A DNA stretch of 42,081 nucleotides from JAWVZB01 sp033722375 (GTDB lineage Bacteria; Actinomycetota; Nitriliruptoria; Nitriliruptorales; Nitriliruptoraceae): contig JAWVZB010000010.1 in assembly GCA_033722375.1 (NCBI GenBank), forward strand, positions 1 through 42,081, written 5' to 3'. The notes under the pieces are model-generated. The model saw only the letters and a list, made by a program, of their open reading frames with translations. It did not search any database and was not told the origin of the DNA. Both the position numbers and the translations under genes were made by a program. Every line of letters starts with the position of its first letter. The stretch's first letter is position 1. Positions 25,277-32,260 of this stretch are shown piece by piece.

Positions 25277-25346
25277 CCATGCTCGACAGGCGGACGCGGG
25301 CCTGGAAGAGGGTGGCTACGAGAGACGGAGGTCGCCGCGCCTCGCG

Positions 25347-26093
25347 TCAGTCGACGGCGGCGAGCGTCCCGAGGTAGAGCTCGATGACCTTCGGATCCTG
25401 GAGCAGCTCGTCCCCTGTGCCCGTGTAGGCGTTCTGCCCCTGGTCGAGCACGTAGCCGCGGTCGCAGATCTGCAGGCAGCGGCGGGCGTTCTGCTCGACC
25501 ATGATGATCGAGACGCCGGCGTCGTTGATCTCGCGGACACGGTCGAAGACCTGGTCCACGTTCGAGGGTGACAGGCCAGCGGAGGGTTCGTCGAGGAGCA
25601 GGACGCTGGGGTCCATCATCAGCGCACGGCCCATTGCGACCATCTGGCGTTCGCCGCCCGACAGCGAGCCGGTCCGCTGCTTGCGTCGGTCCTCGAGCAG
25701 GGGGAACAGCTCCGCAACGCGGGAGTAGTTCTCGTCGAACTTGTCCGGTTCGAGGTACGCCCCCATCTCGAGGTTCTCCTCGACGGTCAGGGTGGGGAAC
25801 ACGTTTCCGACCTGGGGGACGTAGCCCACTCCCTTGGCCACGAGTTCGTGGCCGGAGAGGTTGGTGATCTCCTCGCCCCGCAGGAGGACGTGCCCCCCGC
25901 GGACCGGGACGAGCCCGAACAGGGTCTTCACGAGCGTCGACTTGCCGGCGCCGTTCGGACCGATGATCCCCACGATCTCGCCGTCGTAGAGCTCGAGGTT
26001 CACCCCGTCGAGGATGTCCACACCCGGGAGGTAGCCGGATACGAGGTCTTCGCAGACGACGATCGGCTCGGAGCCACCCTGTGTGTCGTTCAT
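25347..26093 (-). CDS. livF: Branched-chain/amide ABC importer ATPase LivF
   Basis: The 248-residue ATPase has Walker A GPNGAGKSTL, the Q-loop (QVGNVFPTLTVEENL), signature LSGGERQMVAMGRAL, Walker B VLLLDEPSAGL and the switch His area IIMVEQNARR (Gln in place of His, normal in LivF). It energises the LivHM channel with LivG. The ATG overlaps livG's stop (ATGA). Last gene of the operon. Confidence 0.96.
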   Translation of the reverse strand: MNDTQGGSEPIVVCEDLVSGYLPGVDILDGVNLELYDGEIVGIIGPNGAGKSTLVKTLFGLVPVRGGHVLLRGEEITNLSGHELVAKGVGYVPQVGNVFPTLTVEENLEMGAYLEPDKFDENYSRVAELFPLLEDRRKQRTGSLSGGERQMVAMGRALMMDPSVLLLDEPSAGLSPSNVDQVFDRVREINDAGVSIIMVEQNARRCLQICDRGYVLDQGQNAYTGTGDELLQDPKVIELYLGTLAAVD

Positions 26094-26956
26094 CGGTCCG
26101 TCTCCTCGACGTCTCGGGCGGTGGCGGACTCGCCGTGGTGTTCGCCGAGGTAGGCATCGATGACCGCACGGTTCGACGTGATGTCGTTGGGGCGACCTTC
26201 GGCGATGACCCGGCCCTCTGCCATCACCACGACCCAGTCGCTGATGTCCATGACGACGTCCATGTCGTGCTCCACGAAGAGCACCGTGGTGCCGTCGTCA
26301 GGCAGCGCGGTGACATGCTCGAGCAGCGATTGGGTGAGGGCAGGGTTTACCCCCGCCATCGGCTCGTCGAGCATGATCAGCCGCGGGTTCACCATCAGCG
26401 CGCGCGCCATCTCGAGGAGCTTGCGCTGGCCGCCGGACAGCGTCCCGGCGTAGTCGTCACGCATGCGTGACAGCCCGAACCGATCGAGCAGCTCGTCAGC
26501 GCGCTGCTCGACGTCCTGCTCCTGGGAGCGCCACGTCCACGGAAGGAGCGACGCCACGAAGCGTTCCCCCCGCTGTTCGGGAGCGGCGAGCAGCATGTTG
26601 TCGATCACCGACATCTTCATCAGCGACTTGGTGAGCTGGAAGGTGCGAACCATCCCCATGTTGGCGATGGTGTGTGCTCCCTTGCTCGAGATCTCCTGCC
26701 CGTCGAAGCTCCACTGCCCCCGGTCGGGGTCGTCGAACCCGGACACGAGGTTGAAGAAGGTGCTCTTCCCAGCACCGTTGGGGCCGATCAACGCGGTGAT
26801 GACTCCCCGTGGGACCTCGAGGTGCTCGACGTCGACCGCGACCAGCCCGCCGAACGTCTTGCGGATGTCGTCGGCGACCAGGATGGGGTCGTGCTTGGAT
26901 GCGCCGGGCTCGGCCGGCACGTCGTCGAGCGTGGTGGCGGCGGTGTCAGCGGGCAT
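26090..26956 (-). CDS. livG: Branched-chain/amide ABC importer ATPase LivG
   Basis: The 288-residue ATPase has the LivG marks: Walker A GPNGAGKSTFFNLVSGF, the long insert after the Q-loop (MVRTFQLTKSLMKMSVIDNM), signature LSGGQRKLLEMARAL, Walker B LIMLDEPMAGVNP and switch His FVEHDMDVVM. An N-terminal ~23-residue polar extension (TTLDDVPAEPGAS) is unusual but unlikely to matter. Start overlaps livM's stop by 11 bp; its stop overlaps livF's start. Confidence 0.96.
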   Translation of the reverse strand: MPADTAATTLDDVPAEPGASKHDPILVADDIRKTFGGLVAVDVEHLEVPRGVITALIGPNGAGKSTFFNLVSGFDDPDRGQWSFDGQEISSKGAHTIANMGMVRTFQLTKSLMKMSVIDNMLLAAPEQRGERFVASLLPWTWRSQEQDVEQRADELLDRFGLSRMRDDYAGTLSGGQRKLLEMARALMVNPRLIMLDEPMAGVNPALTQSLLEHVTALPDDGTTVLFVEHDMDVVMDISDWVVVMAEGRVIAEGRPNDITSNRAVIDAYLGEHHGESATARDVEETDR

Positions 26957-27935
26957 CGAGCAGCATCTCCTCTCGACGTCCGAACAGGCCCTGGGGTCTC
27001 CAGACCATCAACGCCATGAGTCCGAGGCCGACGACGACGAAGCGGAACGCCCCGACGTCCTGGTCGCTGAAGATGGCAGAGGAGAGCACTCCGGCATCGA
27101 CGAGGTCGCCCATGAACCCGGCGCTGAAGGAGATGATGGCCCAGAACAGGATCGATCCGGCGATCGGCCCCCAGATCGTGGCGGGCCCTCCGAGGATGAC
27201 GACGGCGTAGATGAAGAAGGTGAACAGGGGATCGAAGAAGTCGGCGCGGAGGTTCTGGATGCCGATCGCGAACATCATCCCGGCCACGCCGCCCATCACG
27301 CCGCCGATGACGAGGCTCTGCATCTTGTAGGCGAAGACGTTCTTGCCGAGGCTCCGTGCCGCGTCCTCGTCCTCCCGGATGGCCTTGATGACCCGGCCCC
27401 ACGGGCTGCGCATCAAGAGCCACAGCGTCACCGCGAAGAGGATCGCGATGGCCCAGGTGACGAGGATCACCCAGGCGAGGTTGTGGCTGTAGGTCAGGGA
27501 ACCGAACCCGTAGGTGCCGTCGGGAAGCGGGTTCGCGGCGTAGAACGCGTCAGCGATGCGGTTGAGCCCGAACACACCTCCGGTGTAGTCCTCGAAGGTG
27601 CGGGCGCGGGTCACGAGACGGAGGATCTCCGAGGCGGCGATGGTGGTGATGGCGAGGTAGTCGGCTCGCAGCCTCAGGGTGGGGATGCCGAGGATCAGTG
27701 CGAGGATGATGCAGGCGATGATCCCGACGGCCACCCCGAGCAGGAACGGTCCGCCCTGGTCGACGGTGACCCCGAGCCCGTAGGCACCGACGAGCAGGAA
27801 CCCGGCGTGGCCGAAGTTGAGCAGCCCCGTGTAGCCGAAGTGGAGGTTGAGTCCGATGCCGGCCACCGCGTACACAGCACCGCTGAGCCCGAGACCCGTC
27901 CGCAGGGCCCCCATGAGGGTGTCGACGATGTCCAT
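26946..27935 (-). CDS. livM: Branched-chain/amide ABC importer permease LivM
   Basis: The 329-residue permease has about nine or ten hydrophobic helices and the LivM marks GLNLHFGYTGLLNFGHAGFLLVG near the N-terminus and the coupling region GRVIKAIREDEDAARSLGKN (EAA-like loop touching the ATPases). C-terminus GLFGRREEMLLDAR is cytoplasmic. ATG overlaps livH's stop (ATGA). Forms the channel with LivH. Confidence 0.95.
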   Translation of the reverse strand: MDIVDTLMGALRTGLGLSGAVYAVAGIGLNLHFGYTGLLNFGHAGFLLVGAYGLGVTVDQGGPFLLGVAVGIIACIILALILGIPTLRLRADYLAITTIAASEILRLVTRARTFEDYTGGVFGLNRIADAFYAANPLPDGTYGFGSLTYSHNLAWVILVTWAIAILFAVTLWLLMRSPWGRVIKAIREDEDAARSLGKNVFAYKMQSLVIGGVMGGVAGMMFAIGIQNLRADFFDPLFTFFIYAVVILGGPATIWGPIAGSILFWAIISFSAGFMGDLVDAGVLSSAIFSDQDVGAFRFVVVGLGLMALMVWRPQGLFGRREEMLLDAR

Positions 27936-29254
27936 CAGCCGACCCTTTCTTCACGTCCGAGCAGTCCCTGTGGTCGCACCAACAGCACCAGGATGAGCGC
28001 CATGAACGCGAACGCGAGCTTCAACTCGATGCTGATCTCGGTGCTGAGCTGGGTGATCACCCCGATCACGAGTCCGCCCACCATCGCGCCGTAGGCGGTC
28101 CCGATGCCGCCGAGGATCACCCCGGCGAACATCAGCAGCAGCAGGTTGAAGCCCATGTCCCACTTCACCTGCGAGGTCAGCCCCTGGAAGATGCCGCCGA
28201 GGGCAGCGAGCGCGGCACCGCCGATCCACGTGGCGAGGATGATCTTCTCCACGTCGATCCCGGAGGATTCCGCCAGGTCGCGGTTATCGGCAACGGCGCG
28301 CATGGCGGTGCCGAGCCGCGTCTTCTGGAGGACCAGCCCAACGCCGACCATGAGCGCGATCGAGATGATCACGATCGCGAGGTCCTTCGGCGTGATGCTG
28401 ACCGGGCCGAACGCCACCTCGCGCTGGATGCGGTAGTCGGTGTAGGAGAGCCCGGCTCCACCGATGAACATCAGGATGATGTGGCGGAACCCGATCGACA
28501 GTCCGATCGTCAGCAGCAGCAGCGCGAGAGCCCCGGTCTTGCGACGACGCAACGGTCGGAAGATGCTCGATTCGAGTCCCCAGCCCAGCGCCCCGCCCGC
28601 GGCCACGGCGATGATCGCCGCGAAGACGAGCGGCATGCCAGGGCCGGCGCCGGACGCGTTGAGGAACCATGCGACGGCTGCGCCGAACACCACGAGCTCC
28701 CCGTGGGCGAAGTTGATCAGGCCGGTGACGCCGTAGATCAGCGACAGCCCGATGGAGGTGATCGCGATGATGGTCCCGAGCTTCAGGCCGTCAACGGTCA
28801 AGTCGATGTAGCGCCCGAACGCGATACCGCCGTCGGCCGCGGGGCCCCCACCCTCCCCGGCGACCAGCCGGATCCCGACCGCCTGACGTCGACCCTCGCC
28901 GACGGTGATCGTGATCGGGTTGTTGTCGGGGTTCGCGAGCGACGTGCCATCAGGGAGCGAGTCGGTGAGGACCTCGACCTCGAACTCGCCCCCAGCGGGG
29001 ACCCGGACCTGCCACTGGCCCTCCTCGTCCGTGGCCACGGTCTCGACCTCTTCGCCTTCTAACGAGACCGCGACCTCGACCCCCTCCACCGGTTCGCCAT
29101 CGACCCGGAGGAAGCCGAACAGCGTGGTCGGGTTCGCGGTGGGGCTCGGACTGGGAGAGGGGGAGCTCTCGGCACCGAACGCCGACGCGGCCGCGGAGAG
29201 GAAGAGCCCGATGGTGACCGAGATGAGCACCAACGCGAGACGCTCGCGATCCAT
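27935..29254 (-). CDS. livH: Importer permease LivH with an extra N-terminal exported beta-domain
   Basis: The 439-residue protein is ~130 longer than LivH of E. coli. The permease proper (about 150-439) has ISIGLSLIYGVTGLINFAHGE-type start, the coupling loop LGTAMRAVADNRDLAESSGID and end RPQGLLGREE. Ahead of it lie a signal peptide (1-28), a Ser/Pro linker (29-42) and a domain of about 90 residues (44-132: GFLRVDGEPVEGVEVAVSLEG; ATDEEGQWQVRVPAGGEFEV) with the look of a carboxypeptidase-regulatory/CNA-B-like beta sandwich. It would face outside, near the binding protein. ATG start with AGGAGG five bases upstream; first gene of livHMGF. Confidence 0.93.
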   Translation of the reverse strand: MDRERLALVLISVTIGLFLSAAASAFGAESSPSPSPSPTANPTTLFGFLRVDGEPVEGVEVAVSLEGEEVETVATDEEGQWQVRVPAGGEFEVEVLTDSLPDGTSLANPDNNPITITVGEGRRQAVGIRLVAGEGGGPAADGGIAFGRYIDLTVDGLKLGTIIAITSIGLSLIYGVTGLINFAHGELVVFGAAVAWFLNASGAGPGMPLVFAAIIAVAAGGALGWGLESSIFRPLRRRKTGALALLLLTIGLSIGFRHIILMFIGGAGLSYTDYRIQREVAFGPVSITPKDLAIVIISIALMVGVGLVLQKTRLGTAMRAVADNRDLAESSGIDVEKIILATWIGGAALAALGGIFQGLTSQVKWDMGFNLLLLMFAGVILGGIGTAYGAMVGGLVIGVITQLSTEISIELKLAFAFMALILVLLVRPQGLLGREERVG

Positions 29255-29299
29255 CGTCGCCTCCTGAACGGCTGTCGGGTCCCGCCGGTCGCCGGAGCG

Positions 29300-29305
29300 A
29301 CTCTA
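29300..29305 (-). promoter_or_regulatory. -10 box (TAGAGT on minus strand) of livHMGF
   Basis: The complement of ACTCTA reads TAGAGT and lies about 46 bp upstream of the livH ATG. A GAACGTTC palindrome (29319-29326) lies 14 bp upstream of it, where an operator or -35 might sit. Confidence 0.45.
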
Positions 29306-29358
29306 GCGGAGGTCCCCCGAACGTTCTCGGGTCGCGTTCGAGGTCTCTTGGTGAGGGG

Positions 29359-29364
29359 TACGAT
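29359..29364 (+). promoter_or_regulatory. -10 box (TACGAT) of the DUF4446-pheA set
   Basis: TACGAT lies 34 bp before the GTG at 29398. A weak -35-like TTCGAG lies at 29337-29342 (16-bp spacer). Confidence 0.4.
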
Positions 29365-29397
29365 GCCCCGCCGGACGCAGGGGGAGAGGAGATCTCG

Positions 29398-29940
29398 GTG
29401 GTGCTCGCTGACGAGGTGGTGGGAGCGGTCGTTGTCACGCTCGCGGCTGCGACCGTGCTGCTGATCTTCGGCGTCACCTGGATCGGACTGCGCCTGCGGC
29501 GGCTCCAGCGCGCCTACGCGTCCGCGATCGATCCCGAGCGGCGCGAGGACCTGTTCCAGTCCGTGGAACGTCAGTCGAAGGACCTCGCGAGCCTCCGAGA
29601 GGATCTCGGCGTGGTGCACGGCAACACCGAGGTGTTGCGTGACCTGATCCGCGGGACCGTCTCGCGGGTCGGGCTCGTCCGCTACGACGCGTTCGAAGAC
29701 ATGGGCGGGGCGCTGTCGTTCAGCGCCGCCATGCTCGACGAGGACGGCCACGGGGTGGTCATCAGCGCGATCAACGGACGCAGCGAGACCCGTGCGTACG
29801 CGAAGGCGGTCAGGAACGGCCAGAGCGAGCACAACCTCTCGACGGAGGAGCAAGCGGCGATCGAGGAGGCGCTGTCGGGCCCCACGGGGGACACGACGGT
29901 GCAGCAGCCCCGTTCCCGCCGGGGCCGTCGCGCGTCGTGA
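29398..29940 (+). CDS. DUF4446 membrane-anchored protein
   Basis: The 180-residue protein has one N-terminal helix (VVGAVVVTLAAATVLLIFGV, residues 7-26), a charged helical segment (about 32-80, LRRLQRAYASAIDPERREDL) and the DUF4446 core (VGLVRYDAFEDMGGALSFSAAML, then GHGVVISAINGRSETRAYAK, and LSTEEQAAIEEAL). This family is widespread in Firmicutes and Actinobacteria; its function is not established. GTG start with AGGAG at 29387-29391; a second GTG follows at once. The stop overlaps pheA (GTGA). Confidence 0.9.
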   Translation: MVLADEVVGAVVVTLAAATVLLIFGVTWIGLRLRRLQRAYASAIDPERREDLFQSVERQSKDLASLREDLGVVHGNTEVLRDLIRGTVSRVGLVRYDAFEDMGGALSFSAAMLDEDGHGVVISAINGRSETRAYAKAVRNGQSEHNLSTEEQAAIEEALSGPTGDTTVQQPRSRRGRRAS

Positions 29941-30875
29941 CCCAGGCAGGCGCCGCGACCGAGGTCGCCTACCTCGGCCCTGAGGGCACGTTCACCGAGA
30001 CGGCCGCCCGTCTCGTCACGGGCGGGGACGCCCCGCTCCTGGCGTGCAACGACATCGGGGAAGTGCTCCAGCTCGTCGCGGGTGGCGAGGTCGAGCGGGG
30101 CGTGGTCCCGATCGAGAACACCCTCGAGGGGTCGGTGTCGGCGACGCTCGATGCGCTGGCGTTCGACACCGACCTGCTGATCGAGGCGGAGCTCGAGCTG
30201 CCGGTGAACCTCGTGGCCGTGGTCCGCCCCGGTGGATCCCTGGACGAGGTCACGGCCATCGGATCGCACCCGGTCGGGCTCGCCGCCTGCCGCCGGTGGC
30301 TGACCTCGCACCTCGCCGACGCCGAACACGTGCCGTCGACCTCGACCGCCCGGGCCGCCCAGCGCGTGGCCGAGGGTGAGCTCGACGCTGCCATCGTCAA
30401 CCCGCTGGCGGCCGAGCGCTACGACCTCGAGGTGGTCGCCAAGAACATCGCCGACTCGCCGTCCAACTCGACCCGCTTCGTGGTCGTCGGCTCCGACCTC
30501 ACCGCCCCGACCGGCTGGGACAAGACGTCGCTGGTGGTGTTCATCAACGAGAACCGTCCCGGTGCGCTGCTCCAACTGCTCGAGATCTTCGCCGAACGCG
30601 ACCTGAACCTGACGAAGATCGAGTCCCGCCCGACCAAGGACGAGCTCGGCGAGTACTGCTTCTTCCTCGACGTCGAGGGCCACCTCGCGGACGAACGCGT
30701 GGGGGACGCGCTGGCTGCGGTCAAGCGCACCCATCGCGACGTCAAGATCCTCGGGTCGTACCGGCGGAGCGGGGCGCGACAGCCTGCCGAGGCCGACCGG
30801 ATCGCCGCCGACGACCAGGCGTACCGCGACGCCGCCGCGTGGCTCGCCGACTGGCGCGACCGCATCCGCGAGTAG
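29937..30875 (+). CDS. pheA: Prephenate dehydratase PheA
   Basis: Prephenate dehydratase turns prephenate into phenylpyruvate for phenylalanine synthesis. The 312-residue protein is a stand-alone PDT-ACT form: YLGPEGTFTETAA at the N-terminus, VPIENTLEGSV, STARAAQRVAEGE, NSTRFVVVG (the catalytic Thr-Arg-Phe), then an ACT domain (KTSLVVFINENRPGALLQLL, ESRPTK, YCFFLDVEGH) that binds phenylalanine for feedback. GTG overlaps the DUF4446 stop. A -10 box for serS overlaps its stop. Confidence 0.97.
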   Translation: MTQAGAATEVAYLGPEGTFTETAARLVTGGDAPLLACNDIGEVLQLVAGGEVERGVVPIENTLEGSVSATLDALAFDTDLLIEAELELPVNLVAVVRPGGSLDEVTAIGSHPVGLAACRRWLTSHLADAEHVPSTSTARAAQRVAEGELDAAIVNPLAAERYDLEVVAKNIADSPSNSTRFVVVGSDLTAPTGWDKTSLVVFINENRPGALLQLLEIFAERDLNLTKIESRPTKDELGEYCFFLDVEGHLADERVGDALAAVKRTHRDVKILGSYRRSGARQPAEADRIAADDQAYRDAAAWLADWRDRIRE

Positions 30876-30878
30876 CCT
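30873..30878 (+). promoter_or_regulatory. -10 box (TAGCCT) for a leaderless serS
   Basis: TAGCCT includes the TAG stop of pheA and ends 7 bases before the ATG of serS, which has no Shine-Dalgarno. The spacing fits transcription starting at the A of ATG. Confidence 0.5.
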
Positions 30879-30885
30879 CCTAGCG

Positions 30886-32151
30886 ATGATCGATCCACAT
30901 CTGCTCCGGGACGACCCCGAGACCGTGACCGCGGCCCTGGGGCGTCGCGGCTACTCGGCAGAAGACGTCCAAGAGCTCATCGCGCTGGACGAGCGCCGCC
31001 GCGAGCTCATCGCGGCGGTCGACGAGGCGCGTGCAGAGCAGAAGGCGGCGTCGAAGGAGATCGGCCAGGCCGCCCCGGAGAGCCGCCCGGCCCTCATCGA
31101 CCAGGCCGCGAAGCTCAAGGACCATGTCACCCGGCTCGAGACCGAGCTCGAGGTCGCCGAGCGGCAGTTCGACGAGGCGTTCGCCAGCGTCCCCAACCTG
31201 CCCCACCCCGAGGCGCCGGACGGCCAGGAGGGCGACGGCGAGGTGCTGCGGACCGTCGGCGAGAAGCCGACGTTCGACTTCGAGGCGAGGGACCACGTCG
31301 AGCTCCTCGAAGGCAAGGCGATCGACCTCGAGCGGGCGGCCAAGGTGAGCGGGGCGCGGTTCGCCTACCTCAAGGGGGAGGGGGCACTGCTCGAGTTCGC
31401 GTTGGTGCGCTACGCCATGGACATCGCCCAGGAGCACGGCCACGTCCCCGTCGTCCCCCCCGTGCTGGTGCGCGAGGACGCCATGTACGGCACCGGGTTC
31501 CTGCCGACCGACGAGCAGCAGATCTTCACCACCGACCGCGACGACTACTACCTCGTCGGCACCTCGGAGGTCGCGCTGGCGGGGCTCCACATGGACGAGA
31601 TCTTCGATCCGGAGGACCTCCCGATCCGCTACGTCGGGTTCTCGACCTGCTTCCGCCGCGAGGCCGGTGCGTACGGGAAGGACACCCGGGGGATCTTCCG
31701 GGTCCACCAGTTCGACAAGGTCGAGCTGTTCTCGTTCGTGTCCCCCGAGGCCAGCAGCGACGAGCACGAGCGGCTCCTGTCCATCGAAGAAGAGGTGTTC
31801 ACGGGGCTCGAGCTCCACTACCAGGTGGTCGACATCCCGGTCGGCGATCTCGGGGCGTCGGCAGCCAGGAAGTTCGACATCGAGGCGTGGCTTCCCGGCC
31901 AGCAGGCCTACCGCGAGATCACCTCGACCTCGAACACGACCGACTACCAGGCTCGCCGCCTGGCCGCCCGGATCCGCAACCGCGATGGCGACAACGTGCT
32001 GGTCCACACCCTGAACGGGACCGCGGTCGCGATCCAGCGGGCCATCATCGCGCTGGTCGAGACGCACCAGCAGGCGGACGGCAGCATCCGGGTCCCCGAG
32101 CGTCTGGTGCCCTATCTCGGCCGCGAGGTCCTGCTGGCGGACGGCGGCTGA
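30886..32151 (+). CDS. serS: Seryl-tRNA synthetase SerS
   Basis: Class II synthetase that charges tRNA-Ser. The 421-residue length is standard. N-terminal long coiled-coil arm (about 25-100: RRELIAAVDEARAEQKAAS, LKDHVTRLETELEVAERQ), then motif 1 (VPVVPPVLVREDAMYGTGFLP region), motif 2 (FSTCFRREAGAYGKDTRG) and motif 3 (NGTAVAIQRAIIALVE), plus the Ser-site loop SSTSNTTDYQARRL-like. No ribosome site; a TAGCCT box 8 bases upstream suggests a leaderless message. A tRNA-Ser gene lies 2.3 kb downstream. Confidence 0.98.
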   Translation: MIDPHLLRDDPETVTAALGRRGYSAEDVQELIALDERRRELIAAVDEARAEQKAASKEIGQAAPESRPALIDQAAKLKDHVTRLETELEVAERQFDEAFASVPNLPHPEAPDGQEGDGEVLRTVGEKPTFDFEARDHVELLEGKAIDLERAAKVSGARFAYLKGEGALLEFALVRYAMDIAQEHGHVPVVPPVLVREDAMYGTGFLPTDEQQIFTTDRDDYYLVGTSEVALAGLHMDEIFDPEDLPIRYVGFSTCFRREAGAYGKDTRGIFRVHQFDKVELFSFVSPEASSDEHERLLSIEEEVFTGLELHYQVVDIPVGDLGASAARKFDIEAWLPGQQAYREITSTSNTTDYQARRLAARIRNRDGDNVLVHTLNGTAVAIQRAIIALVETHQQADGSIRVPERLVPYLGREVLLADGG

Positions 32152-32175
32152 CCCGACCGGTCACACCGGCAGGGG

Positions 32176-32189
32176 TGCCCGTTCGGGCA
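32176..32189 (+). terminator. Small hairpin after serS
   Basis: TGCCCG (32176-32181) pairs with CGGGCA (32184-32189) about 24 bp after the serS stop. Weak: no U tract. Confidence 0.4.
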
Positions 32190-32252
32190 GGCCACCGTCG
32201 GACCACCGCCCGGTCGTCGGCACCTCGTCACGGGGCGTGAGCAGTCCATTCG

Positions 32253-32258
32253 TACCGT
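32253..32258 (+). promoter_or_regulatory. -10-like TACCGT at the start of the PBP gene
   Basis: TACCGT ends only 2 bp before the ATG at 32261, so if used, transcription would begin near 32265 and miss that ATG. An in-frame TTG at 32291 has GGAG five bases upstream and could be the real start. Confidence 0.4.
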
Positions 32259-32260
32259 GA

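Noticed and set aside
26463..28094. Open frame of 543 codons opposite livG and livM
   Set aside because: Shadow of two certain genes, composition Asp/Glu/Gly/His-rich without motifs.
29316..29338. LexA-type SOS box in the livH/DUF4446 divergent region
   Set aside because: GAACGTTC is present, but the actinobacterial SOS box needs GAAC-N4-GTTC; the spacing is wrong.
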